Source: Larix sibirica (taxonomy: Eukaryota > Streptophyta > Pinopsida > Pinales > Pinaceae). From it: a stretch of DNA of 20,868 nt. A program made the translations under genes and the position numbers. The notes under the pieces were generated by a model. The model saw only the letters and a list, made by a program, of their open reading frames with translations, ran no database searches and was not told where the DNA came from. The stretch lies in the NCBI GenBank assembly GCA_004151065.3, contig NWUY0300010407.1:6475-27342 (forward strand). Direction: 5' to 3'. Positions 9,203 through 18,739 of this stretch are shown here, piece by piece (the stretch's first letter is position 1; every line of letters starts with the position of its first letter).

Positions 9203-9641
9203 CCTTTTCTTCCTATTGAAAAGAAAAGATGGTCTTAAATAATAGTTTATTTGGAAAGGAAAAATTGGATTATGTGTTGCATAATTTAGAACTAAACATT
9301 TAATTAATTTTGTAGATGTTATTGAATCATATAAAATTAGTGATATTTAAGTATATAACTATGTTAAAATATTTAATTAATTTTGTAGATGTTATTGGAA
9401 TTAGTGACATTTATTTATATATCCATGTTAAAATAAATTATAAGTTGATAACAAAAAATAAAGATATAATTTTTAATTAATAAAATGAATCTTAAAAAAT
9501 ATCACTCTTTTCATTTTAAATATGATAATTAAATAAATAATTAAATTATGGTTTTTAGCAACTTATTCAAGTTTTCACAAATACTTTCTCCAACAAATTT
9601 CTACAAATTTAAATAATAATTTAATTTAAATATTTGCTGTG
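9203..9641. other. AT-rich spacer between LINE tail and block B
   Basis: No gene seen. An imperfect tandem duplication occupies 9297-9434: two units each begin ATTTAATTAATTTTGTAGATG and end ATGTTAAAAT, the second about 10 bp shorter. The same sequence reappears at 13770-14208. Confidence 0.6.
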
Positions 9642-9862
9642 CAGATAACCAAGGCATGCCGTTCGAAGTTCATGGTCATAAGTCAGAAAACATGTGCTGT
9701 TCCAAATCCACTGTCATAAATTATGAGAAAACAAGTTGTTTTAATGAGATATCTCTCTCGTTACCATTAATTAATTAAATATACCAGAAATTTGGGGCAT
9801 GTGCCACCGACGCACAGCGGTACCGTTTGAAAAAACATATTAAATAAAGAAAGACGAGCTGA

Positions 9863-10135
9863 TTGCAGAGTCATGGTCCGTGGGCTTCGCTGTTTTTGGC
9901 TGCCACATGGAGCACGTTATCTACAGTAACAGAAGAATCGACTTTGACGGCAATGGTGAGCGGCCACCATCAATACGGTGGGCCCGTAAGGCCTCTGGAT
10001 TTGACAGACAACTCCTCAACATGCGGGAAAAACAGTTGTTGGGTAGAGTCACATTCAATTTTTTCTGCCTTTGCTTTACTTTGGTTAGTCTCGACTCTCC
10101 TACTCTCCTCTGACAATTTGACGGTAACACCATAA
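9863..10135 (+). pseudogene. Conserved reading-frame fragment in block B, unknown family
   Basis: The frame open to 10113 contains HMEHVIYSNRRIDFDG, the counterpart of the conserved core in block A. A 1-bp deletion relative to A just before this core (GGCTGCC against GGCTGGCC) moves the upstream residues ASLFLA into the other frame, which stays open to 10135. This split is what a broken exon would show. An acceptor-like TTGCAG lies immediately upstream at about 9863-9868. Beyond the core the sequence has no recognisable domain. No functional product can be claimed. Confidence 0.25.
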
Positions 10136-10558
10136 ACAGTAAACTAGAATGCTTATATTTGACGGCAGGAAGTGATATATGTTGATCGTATTTGACGGAC
10201 GGACAATTTGGCCGTCAAGTCCCATCCCTGTTAGATAGAATCGCACCCGACTCAGAACAACGAAGAACGTGACACTGTGCGGACATAAAAAAAATTATAC
10301 GATGCTAATGCCGGTTCTGAGCCGGCGGAGGGTTCGTTAGTTGGACATACGACGCTAAATGCCGGTTCTGCGCCGGCGGAGGGACTGTTAGTTGGACATT
10401 AGACTTTGTACACCACACCCCTCTATTTCTACGATGCCATTATTCTTGTCGTGATAATTCTAGGTCATCATTTTCTTATGTCATCACGTGGAGGGAGCCG
10501 GAGGCTCGAAGGCTTTGGCGTTAAGCAAAGAACATTCTAAAAGTTTGCTGTTTGACGG
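9943..10558 (+). promoter_or_regulatory. Cluster of five exact TTTGACGG octamers
   Basis: TTTGACGG occurs at 9943-9950, 10117-10124, 10158-10165, 10191-10198 and 10551-10558. The near match CCGTCAAG lies on the opposite strand at 10212-10219. By chance about 0.01 copies would be expected on one strand in this length. The core TGACG is the known binding core of plant TGA-class bZIP factors, and TTGAC is the W-box core bound by WRKY factors, although a W-box normally continues with C or T. Block A keeps only the first copy (1428-1435) plus a mutated TTTGACGA near 1780. A regulatory role is an inference; small decayed repeats could also produce it. Confidence 0.4.
10301..10400 (+). repeat. 50-bp GC-rich tandem repeat (block B)
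   Basis: Two units, 10301-10350 and about 10351-10400, share GCTAA-TGCCGGTTCTG-GCCGGCGGAGGG and GTTAGTTGGACAT. Both carry the CCGG inverted symmetry. The repeat is also present in diverged form in block A. Confidence 0.8.
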
Positions 10559-10890
10559 TTCAATGGGGTGTCCACCGACCCCAGCATGACAATATGAATT
10601 ATGAATGGTACCTTGCAATACACAAGAAGAAGTAGTAGTTGTTACGATGAAAACGAATGGGATTCATTCTTTTATGGCATGTTGGTTGGCTAAAAGTTAA
10701 GCAAGTGGTATATACCACTTTTAAGACTCTTGGGAAAAGACCAGAAGAATAAAATATCAACCGCCACAAGATTTTGTGGGAAGGAAAGTTAAAAGTAGAA
10801 GTAGGTAATTGGTTTTGTTGGCGTTAAAGAAAGTACCATCCCACGCTGTTGGTATTATATGGTTCATTGGCTTCCCCTTCCCCTTCCCCT
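10485..10890 (+). promoter_or_regulatory. Promoter-like stretch of block B
   Basis: It keeps the same ordered elements as block A: G-box core CACGTG at 10485-10490, palindrome GTGGTATATACCAC at 10705-10718, and the CTTCCC pyrimidine tract at 10871-10890. No downstream gene is recognisable, so this stays a suggestion. Confidence 0.25.
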
Positions 10891-11042
10891 CACTTTATTT
10901 TATTCGATTCAACTTCACCACGTAGCAGGTTGCAATGCCTAATTGCAATTATTTATTCCATTTCCCACCGCGATATCGACGTCAATCCATTGCTATTCAA
11001 TTTTCAAACTTCGTTCCCATTTATATGTGTGAAATACATTCA

Positions 11043-11177
11043 ATGTTGTTTTCTAAATTTAGATTAAGTTGTTTGACAGTTCCTAAGCTATAGGATCTGA
11101 TCCTTTCTTCTAAGATCTAGTTTGTTTGGTATTTAGTTATTTATGTAATTTTCATTTCTGTAATACAATGAGTTTCC
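11043..11177. mobile_element. ~135-bp insertion in block B, possible small solo element
   Basis: Block A lacks this segment between its equivalents of 11042 and 11178. The segment is bordered by TTCA on both sides (11039-11042 and 11178-11181). It starts ATGTTGTTTTC and ends with CTGTAATACAATGAGTTTCC, a wording reminiscent of LTR ends. A 4-bp flank is weak evidence, and a deletion in A is possible instead. Confidence 0.3.
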
Positions 11178-11558
11178 TTCACATCAAAGTCCCCGATGCA
11201 AAAACCCAGAAAAAGTTAGAAAACAAAATACCTATTTAAAACCAAATCAATTGCAAATCTTTTGTCATATTTATTACACTAAAACAAGCAAAATCAGCAC
11301 CACCATATTTAAAGCCATGGACTTTTAGCACAATTGAAGGTATTTATATGGTAAAAGTAAATTGTGAAAATTTTATTCATGGGAGAAGGTTGAGTAGTTA
11401 GTAAAGAGAGGTATTTACAAATATCTCATTTAAATGTAAATTAAATTTTTTTTTACTAGTTATAATATAAAATTTAATGAATTATAAAAAGTTATTGATT
11501 TTTTTTAGATTTTTTTTGTTTTCATTACTATTATTTGTCTTGTAAAATATCTTGAATG

Positions 11559-12444
11559 TATATTTGTCACATAGAGTCCTCTTCAACTCCCCTATTCCAA
11601 GGGAATGATAGAGGCAAATGTCCAAAATCTTATGTTTTCTTACTTTCATGATAGGTGCTTTGCTAATATAATATAAGGAGGGTATCTTAAGGAGCGGTAT
11701 CTTGAAGTTTTTATAGGTTGTAGTTTGTAACATAGTGAAAATAAATAATGAACTTTAAAGAACATTATTGAAAAGATCTACTTATTATTGAGTTAGGGTA
11801 TTTGTAATCAAGGTTTAAAGTTGAGGTGGGGAAATTGGGGAACTTTGATACTATATAATCAATTTAGATATTTTAATTTTGGATTTATCAAGTACTAAGA
11901 GGAATCAAATCTCATGAGGTGCACATTCTTTTTATACTGCAAAACTTGTATAAAAGTATGCATCTCAAAGAATTTGATCCCTCCCAATACTTCTCACTAA
12001 TGTTTTAAACATTAACAAAAATACTATAGAATAAGGTAATAAAAGAAAACATTAACAATAATAAATTGCAAATAAATAAAGTGAACATAATAATTAATAA
12101 AACAATGTTACTTAGTTCCAACATGGTTTCACTAATTACCATTGGTTACTTATAATTATAAAGAAATAGAAGAAAATCTACATAAAGATCACTTAATTAA
12201 TTCCTTTTTATACACACACACATTTCACCTTCTTCTAAACACACTTTCTAAATTCACCAATACCTAGTGTAGTGTGGTCCCTTCATTTGTTTCTCTACAT
12301 GCCATGCCCCACTTCATTTGTTGCAATGCATGCCAAGTTTCATGCTTTTGGGTTTCCATGAGAGTCTCGTTTCCTTACGTCAATAGTTTTTAGGTCATGG
12401 ACCTCTTCTTCCTAATCATTATGTTCACCCTTGTAGAACAATGG
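11559..12444. other. Non-coding part of block B
   Basis: It aligns with 2963-4150 of block A but holds one unit of each repeat that expanded there. Short open frames such as 11482-11733 on the minus strand lie in AT-rich sequence and are not preserved in block A. TACACACACACA near 12213 is a trivial microsatellite. Confidence 0.5.
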
Positions 12445-12576
12445 ATTGTTGTCCTCAATCCAATGGTGACAATAATCCAAAAATCCCTTCATACAATCAC
12501 AACCTATAAGATTGTTGTCCTCAATCTAATGGTGACAATAATCCAAAAATCCCTTCATACAATCACAACCTATAAG
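12445..12576 (+). repeat. 66-bp tandem duplication (block B)
   Basis: Units 12445-12510 and 12511-12576 both start ATTGTTGTCCTCAATC and end ACAACCTATAAG, with one difference (CCAATGG against CTAATGG). Because 66 is a multiple of three, a short open frame over it looks like a 22-residue protein repeat, but block A has one unit and no matching frame. It is present in both contig copies (also 17077-17208), so it predates the assembly problem. Confidence 0.9.
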
Positions 12577-13132
12577 ATACACTTGTACTCCATGTATTGT
12601 CCCTGTTAATTGACTCAATTGTGAGTAGAGTTAGTGTACCCCTCATACCTCTATCAAATTGAAGTTATCCTTTAGTGCCACATATCTTGTCTCATATCAC
12701 CTTGAAGTTGTCTAGGTCATTCCTTCTTGCATGTGGGCACTAGCAATGCATGTTGAATTCAATGGGGAGATGCTCACATAGAGCCCCAAGTAATATCGTG
12801 GTATTTTGTGTATATTTTCTTCTTTGTTGTAGCAATAGTAGTGAGGTACTCTACATCCCCAAATGGGGAAGATGTTATCAACCCACATCACAAGAGAATA
12901 ACATGTTTGTTCATAAAATAAAAAAATTAAAACCAACATAGATCCATCTTAAACCTAGATCTCAAAGCACCTGAAAGTTAAGATGAATCTATGCTTATTT
13001 TATAATAGCAAATCAAAATAGTTCAATATCTATCTTGTAAACTATTAATCAAAATACATATCTTTAATTAATTTTAAAATCTATTTTTTCTTTATTAAAT
13101 ATAATATAATTACACCGATAGGTGTTTATATC

Positions 13133-13133
13133 N
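13133..13133. other. Single N: assembly joint
   Basis: This is the only ambiguous base in the window. The sequence to the left ends in TATC, which at 17761-17764 continues uninterrupted into unique DNA. The sequence to the right starts inside the LTR-element interior, equivalent to 8567. Both sides therefore look like contig ends. Confidence 0.93.
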
Positions 13134-13534
13134 TTATGGTCAACTTGAAACCATGCAACTTAGTAGAAGTCTTCATCTTCTGCTAGATTTTGTTTCTGAG
13201 AGATTTTCAGCCATTTGTAGCTGACCTTGTTGATTTTTCTACTCTTTGAATTTGCTTGACACTATGTTGATTGTCAAGTAGTGGCAGTTTTTCATCCACT
13301 AACGAACTTATGATTAAGGGGGGATGTTAAAGACTATAATCATAGTTTGTTAGTTTACCTAACTGTTATACGGTTACATGATGGTTATGGTGTTTTTGTA
13401 ATATATATATGTACGTCTATGTACATATCCAAGATAACTTAATTGCTGATTAATGTCATGCCTTTTCTGCCATTGTTCATCTTCATGACTCTCTTTTTCT
13501 TCTTCATATATCTTTCATGATGTATTGTCTAACA
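13134..13534 (+). mobile_element. Truncated copy of the LTR retrotransposon (3' end)
   Basis: It holds the last 191 bp of interior, the polypurine tract ending at 13324 and the complete 3' LTR (13325-13534), followed by CAATC. The 5' LTR and primer site are missing because the contig begins here, so this is not a biological deletion. Confidence 0.9.
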
Positions 13535-13539
13535 CAATC

Positions 13540-13769
13540 TTCTTGTGGAAGACTATAGGCATCGACTTTACTAGCGGGTTTTTGTATATTCTATTATCGG
13601 CATCTATTTATATTTTTTGTATTATGCACTAACGACGTTATTCAACCGACGTATGTGATGTATGTTCTGGTAAAATCAAGTATAAATGTATTGTTATATG
13701 GGATTCCCCATCATTGGGACAAGCATAGTATGTGGGTTTTTTTATTCAATCCATGAATAGCAAAAAAAA
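13540..13769 (+). pseudogene. Second appearance of the LINE-like 3' end
   Basis: It duplicates 8973-9202 at offset 4567, including the oligo-A run (13762-13769). It is part of the contig overlap, not an independent insertion. Confidence 0.6.
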
Positions 13770-14208
13770 CCTTTTCTTCCTATTGAAAAGAAAAGATGGT
13801 CTTAAATAATAGTTTATTTGGAAAGGAAAAATTGGATTATGTGTTGCATAATTTAGAACTAAACATTTAATTAATTTTGTAGATGTTATTGAATCATATA
13901 AAATTAGTGATATTTAAGTATATAACTATGTTAAAATATTTAATTAATTTTGTAGATGTTATTGGAATTAGTGACATTTATTTATATATCCATGTTAAAA
14001 TAAATTATAAGTTGATAACAAAAAATAAAGATATAATTTTTAATTAATAAAATGAATCTTAAAAAATATCACTCTTTTCATTTTAAATATGATAATTAAA
14101 TAAATAATTAAATTATGGTTTTTAGCAACTTATTCAAGTTTTCACAAATACTTTCTCCAACAAATTTCTACAAATTTAAATAATAATTTAATTTAAATAT
14201 TTGCTGTG

Positions 14209-17200
14209 CAGATAACCAAGGCATGCCGTTCGAAGTTCATGGTCATAAGTCAGAAAACATGTGCTGTTCCAAATCCACTGTCATAAATTATGAGAAAACA
14301 AGTTGTTTTAATGAGATATCTCTCTCGTTACCATTAATTAATTAAATATACCAGAAATTTGGGGCATGTGCCACCGACGCACAGCGGTACCGTTTGAAAA
14401 AACATATTAAATAAAGAAAGACGAGCTGATTGCAGAGTCATGGTCCGTGGGCTTCGCTGTTTTTGGCTGCCACATGGAGCACGTTATCTACAGTAACAGA
14501 AGAATCGACTTTGACGGCAATGGTGAGCGGCCACCATCAATACGGTGGGCCCGTAAGGCCTCTGGATTTGACAGACAACTCCTCAACATGCGGGAAAAAC
14601 AGTTGTTGGGTAGAGTCACATTCAATTTTTTCTGCCTTTGCTTTACTTTGGTTAGTCTCGACTCTCCTACTCTCCTCTGACAATTTGACGGTAACACCAT
14701 AAACAGTAAACTAGAATGCTTATATTTGACGGCAGGAAGTGATATATGTTGATCGTATTTGACGGACGGACAATTTGGCCGTCAAGTCCCATCCCTGTTA
14801 GATAGAATCGCACCCGACTCAGAACAACGAAGAACGTGACACTGTGCGGACATAAAAAAAATTATACGATGCTAATGCCGGTTCTGAGCCGGCGGAGGGT
14901 TCGTTAGTTGGACATACGACGCTAAATGCCGGTTCTGCGCCGGCGGAGGGACTGTTAGTTGGACATTAGACTTTGTACACCACACCCCTCTATTTCTACG
15001 ATGCCATTATTCTTGTCGTGATAATTCTAGGTCATCATTTTCTTATGTCATCACGTGGAGGGAGCCGGAGGCTCGAAGGCTTTGGCGTTAAGCAAAGAAC
15101 ATTCTAAAAGTTTGCTGTTTGACGGTTCAATGGGGTGTCCACCGACCCCAGCATGACAATATGAATTATGAATGGTACCTTGCAATACACAAGAAGAAGT
15201 AGTAGTTGTTACGATGAAAACGAATGGGATTCATTCTTTTATGGCATGTTGGTTGGCTAAAAGTTAAGCAAGTGGTATATACCACTTTTAAGACTCTTGG
15301 GAAAAGACCAGAAGAATAAAATATCAACCGCCACAAGATTTTGTGGGAAGGAAAGTTAAAAGTAGAAGTAGGTAATTGGTTTTGTTGGCGTTAAAGAAAG
15401 TACCATCCCACGCTGTTGGTATTATATGGTTCATTGGCTTCCCCTTCCCCTTCCCCTCACTTTATTTTATTCGATTCAACTTCACCACGTAGCAGGTTGC
15501 AATGCCTAATTGCAATTATTTATTCCATTTCCCACCGCGATATCGACGTCAATCCATTGCTATTCAATTTTCAAACTTCCTTCCCATTTATATGTGTGAA
15601 ATACATTCAGACGTCAATCCATTGCTATTCAATTTTCAAACTTCGTTCCCATTTATATGTGTGAAATACATTCAATGTTGTTTTCTAAATTTAGATTAAG
15701 TTGTTTGACAGTTCCTAAGCTATAGGATCTGATCCTTTCTTCTAAGATCTAGTTTGTTTGGTATTTAGTTATTTATGTAATTTTCATTTCTGTAATACAA
15801 TGAGTTTCCTTCACATCAAAGTCCCCGATGCAAAAACCCAGAAAAAGTTAGAAAACAAAATACCTATTTAAAACCAAATCAATTGCAAATCTTTTGTCAT
15901 ATTTATTACACTAAAACAAGCAAAATCAGCACCACCATATTTAAAGCCATGGACTTTTAGCACAATTGAAGGTATTTATATGGTAAAAGTAAATTGTGAA
16001 AATTTTATTCATGGGAGAAGGTTGAGTAGTTAGTAAAGAGAGGTATTTACAAATATCTCATTTAAATGTAAATTAAATTTTTTTTTACTAGTTATAATAT
16101 AAAATTTAATGAATTATAAAAAGTTATTGATTTTTTTTAGATTTTTTTTGTTTTCATTACTATTATTTGTCTTGTAAAATATCTTGAATGTATATTTGTC
16201 ACATAGAGTCCTCTTCAACTCCCCTATTCCAAGGGAATGATAGAGGCAAATGTCCAAAATCTTATGTTTTCTTACTTTCATGATAGGTGCTTTGCTAATA
16301 TAATATAAGGAGGGTATCTTAAGGAGCGGTATCTTGAAGTTTTTATAGGTTGTAGTTTGTAACATAGTGAAAATAAATAATGAACTTTAAAGAACATTAT
16401 TGAAAAGATCTACTTATTATTGAGTTAGGGTATTTGTAATCAAGGTTTAAAGTTGAGGTGGGGAAATTGGGGAACTTTGATACTATATAATCAATTTAGA
16501 TATTTTAATTTTGGATTTATCAAGTACTAAGAGGAATCAAATCTCATGAGGTGCACATTCTTTTTATACTGCAAAACTTGTATAAAAGTATGCATCTCAA
16601 AGAATTTGATCCCTCCCAATACTTCTCACTAATGTTTTAAACATTAACAAAAATACTATAGAATAAGGTAATAAAAGAAAACATTAACAATAATAAATTG
16701 CAAATAAATAAAGTGAACATAATAATTAATAAAACAATGTTACTTAGTTCCAACATGGTTTCACTAATTACCATTGGTTACTTATAATTATAAAGAAATA
16801 GAAGAAAATCTACATAAAGATCACTTAATTAATTCCTTTTTATACACACACACATTTCACCTTCTTCTAAACACACTTTCTAAATTCACCAATACCTAGT
16901 GTAGTGTGGTCCCTTCATTTGTTTCTCTACATGCCATGCCCCACTTCATTTGTTGCAATGCATGCCAAGTTTCATGCTTTTGGGTTTCCATGAGAGTCTC
17001 GTTTCCTTACGTCAATAGTTTTTAGGTCATGGACCTCTTCTTCCTAATCATTATGTTCACCCTTGTAGAACAATGGATTGTTGTCCTCAATCCAATGGTG
17101 ACAATAATCCAAAAATCCCTTCATACAATCACAACCTATAAGATTGTTGTCCTCAATCTAATGGTGACAATAATCCAAAAATCCCTTCATACAATCACAA

Positions 17201-17486
17201 CCTATAAGATACACTTGTACTCCATGTATTGTCCCTGTTAATTGACTCAATTGTGAGTAGAGTTAGTGTACCCCTCATACCTCTATCAAATTGAAGTTAT
17301 CCTTTAGTGCCACATATCTTGTCTCATATCACCTTGAAGTTGTCTAGGTCATTCCTTCTTGCATGTGGGCACTAGCAATGCATGTTGAATTCAATGGGGA
17401 GATGCTCACATAGAGCCCCAAGTAATATCGTGGTATTTTGTGTATATTTTCTTCTTTGTTGTAGCAATAGTAGTGAGGTACTCTAC
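14209..17486 (+). repeat. Block B, second contig copy
   Basis: It repeats 9642-12854 with one extra 65-bp unit. It includes the broken conserved frame at 14430-14702, TTTGACGG octamers at 14510, 14684, 14725, 14758 and 15118, the 50-bp GC-rich repeat at 14868-14967, the G-box core at 15052-15057, the palindrome at 15272-15285 and the 66-bp duplication at 17077-17208. Confidence 0.9.
15545..15674 (+). repeat. 65-bp tandem duplication present only in the second contig copy
   Basis: Units 15545-15609 and 15610-15674 start GACGTCAATCCATTGC and end GAAATACATTCA. They differ at one place (ACTTCCTTCCC in the first, ACTTCGTTCCC in the second). The first contig copy has one unit, 10978-11042, carrying the G form. 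Block A has a C at the matching position, so unit one keeps the older state. This is either a heterozygous allele or a repeat collapsed in one contig. Confidence 0.95.
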
Positions 17487-18517
17487 ATCCCCAAATGGGG
17501 AAGATGTTATCAACCCACATCACAAGAGAATAACATGTTTGTTCATAAAATAAAAAAATTAAAACCAACATAGATCCATCTTAAACCTAGATCTCAAAGC
17601 ACCTGAAAGTTAAGATGAATCTATGCTTATTTTATAATAGCAAATCAAAATAGTTCAATATCTATCTTGTAAACTATTAATCAAAATACATATCTTTAAT
17701 TAATTTTAAAATCTATTTTTTCTTTATTAAATATAATATAATTGCACCGATAGGTGTTTATATCTTAGAATTTGGGGTGGAACGATCATCTATGCTTTTT
17801 CAGAAAGATAAGACAAGTATGCGGATACTTGGATAAATAACTTCATGATAGATAACTTATTATTTATTTGGAATACTTAACTTGATCTATTAATGTTTAC
17901 CCGCCACAAGTTAAGTGCCTATTGCTTGGCTGTGTATAAACGTGTGTACTTTATTTTTTCCATACACTTTACACACAACATAGTTGTTGAACAACAACAC
18001 AAATCCTCGAGTACGAGACCTGCAGCTGTACTGTGGATTTATGACATTAACTGCTTCACCTTAAATCTACTTACTTCCCATGTTGATGTAGCCAAGGCGT
18101 ATTGGAGGGAGTGGGGTATAATTAGTAGGTACAACCATGCCTTACAGCCTAGCTGTTTATTTCGAAACTGATGCAGTAAAAGAAAAGCATCCAGCTGGCT
18201 TGAGCCGACGGTCCAGCTAAGCAGCAGTAGGCATCCCCAGCGATTTCATTATTGTTTTATTCGTTACGGGTTTTGCACTGCATTGACTTACATCGTCAAG
18301 GCGAGCAGTCGAAGATGAAAGAGCAGAGGATGACCGGGCAGAACACAAATGGGATTGGACAATTGCAACAAGCAAGACACAACCGACTCAAATATCACGC
18401 GTGGAAGGCAGTCAGATAGCAGATCCAGACAAGGAAGACATATATTTTTGAAAAGATTAGAGGCAGAGCAGAGCGCTATGAGGAGACATAGCCATCACCT
18501 CATGTAGTCTGTACAAA
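17487..18517 (+). other. ~1-kb segment present after block B but absent from block A
   Basis: In block A, CTCTAC (4489-4494) is followed within two bases by GGATTCTTCACTG. On the B side, CTCTAC ends at 17486 and the matching GGATTCATCACTG starts at 18518, so 1,031 bp intervene. The left part (to about 17880) is AT-rich; the right part is GC-richer and gene-like. An open frame at 17893-18171 begins with ATG but resembles no known protein. TAC at the left edge and again at 18512-18514 could be a 3-bp target duplication, but I found no terminal repeats. It is either an insertion into B or a deletion from A. Confidence 0.5.
18287..18451 (+). CDS. Possible terminal exon, 54 codons, unknown product
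   Basis: A frame closed upstream by TGA at 18284-18286 runs to the stop TGA at 18449-18451 with a charged, hydrophilic composition (RAVEDERAEDDRAEHKWDW and, near the end, DPDKEDIYF). It lacks an ATG. An AG at 18299-18300 following a T-rich stretch could serve as a splice acceptor, and a consensus AATAAA lies 125 bp after the stop. Composition differs from the surrounding AT-rich DNA. I do not recognise a family. It may be the last exon of a gene captured or inserted here, part of a transposon, or a chance frame; the last is quite possible. Confidence 0.2.
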   Translation, partial: LTSSRRAVEDERAEDDRAEHKWDWTIATSKTQPTQISRVEGSQIADPDKEDIYF

Positions 18518-18571
18518 GGATTCATCACTGTTTCCAAGACTCAAACGCTTTTAAAGGTTTTTGTATTCAAG
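18518..18571 (+). repeat. 54-bp match to 4497-4550
   Basis: The two stretches share CACTGTTTCCAAGACTCAAACG and TTTTAAAGGTTTTTGTATTC with about four mismatches overall. At 4497 it is contiguous with block A; here it is separated from block B by about 1 kb. It marks the far edge of the A/B duplication or a shared repeat end. Confidence 0.8.
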
Positions 18572-18575
18572 CTGC

Positions 18576-18581
18576 AATAAA
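18576..18581 (+). promoter_or_regulatory. AATAAA polyadenylation-like signal
   Basis: AATAAA in GCAATAAAAATC, downstream of the possible terminal exon. The hexamer is frequent by chance in AT-rich DNA, so only its position adds weight. Confidence 0.2.
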
Positions 18582-18629
18582 AATCTAGAAGGAACTGATT
18601 TCATCTTTTACTACAATCGTTTAAAAGTA

Positions 18630-18739
18630 TTAAGCTGAGGACTGCTAAATGCTATGTAACCGATAATGAATAAATAACTAACAATTAAGTGGAGGAGTGC
18701 TAAATGCTATGTAACCGATAATGAACGAATAACTAGTGG
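18630..18739 (+). repeat. 55-bp tandem duplication
   Basis: Units 18630-18684 and 18685-18739 share TGCTAAATGCTATGTAACCG and GATAATGAA. They differ at a handful of positions. Confidence 0.9.

Larger units (their letters stand above)
9642..12854 (+). repeat. Block B: paralog of block A
   Basis: It starts at GCAGATAACCAAGGCATGCC and matches block A from 1112. The match ends at CTCTAC (12849-12854), equivalent to 4489-4494. Block B keeps about 219 bp missing from A (9983-10201) and has an extra segment near 11043-11177 and a 66-bp tandem duplication. It appears again as 14209-17486 in the second contig copy. Confidence 0.85.
8567..13132 (+). repeat. First copy of a 4.6-kb near-identical direct repeat
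   Basis: The sequence recurs at 13134-17764, at offset 4567 before the 65-bp difference and 4632 after it. The left boundary lies arbitrarily inside the LTR element interior and the right boundary is the N at 13133. In the parts I compared the only other difference was A at 13112 against G at 17744, 20 bp from the contig end. This fits two overlapping contigs better than a biological tandem duplication. Confidence 0.95.
13134..17764 (+). repeat. Second copy of the 4.6-kb direct repeat
   Basis: This copy is 4,631 bp long, 65 bp longer than the first. It contains the 3' end of the LTR element, the LINE tail, the spacer and block B again. Every feature at 8567-13132 has a counterpart here at +4567 or, after 15610, at +4632. 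Treat these as one locus until the assembly is checked. Confidence 0.95.

Noticed and set aside
9921-10133. Minus-strand 70-codon frame opposite the conserved block B frame
   Set aside because: It is a shadow of the plus-strand sequence; the conservative substitutions between A and B fit the plus-strand frame.
11482-11733. 83-codon minus-strand frame present identically in both contig copies
   Set aside because: Identity only reflects the contig overlap. The sequence is AT-rich, low in complexity and not preserved in block A.
12397-12609. Open frame with a perfect 22-residue internal protein repeat
   Set aside because: The repeat is a 66-bp DNA tandem duplication that happens to be a multiple of three. 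Block A has one unit without the frame, and no domain is recognisable.
13325-13534. Second 3' LTR read as a solo LTR or independent insertion
   Set aside because: It is flanked by the same sequence as 8758-8967 for kilobases, so it is part of the repeated contig, not a new insertion.
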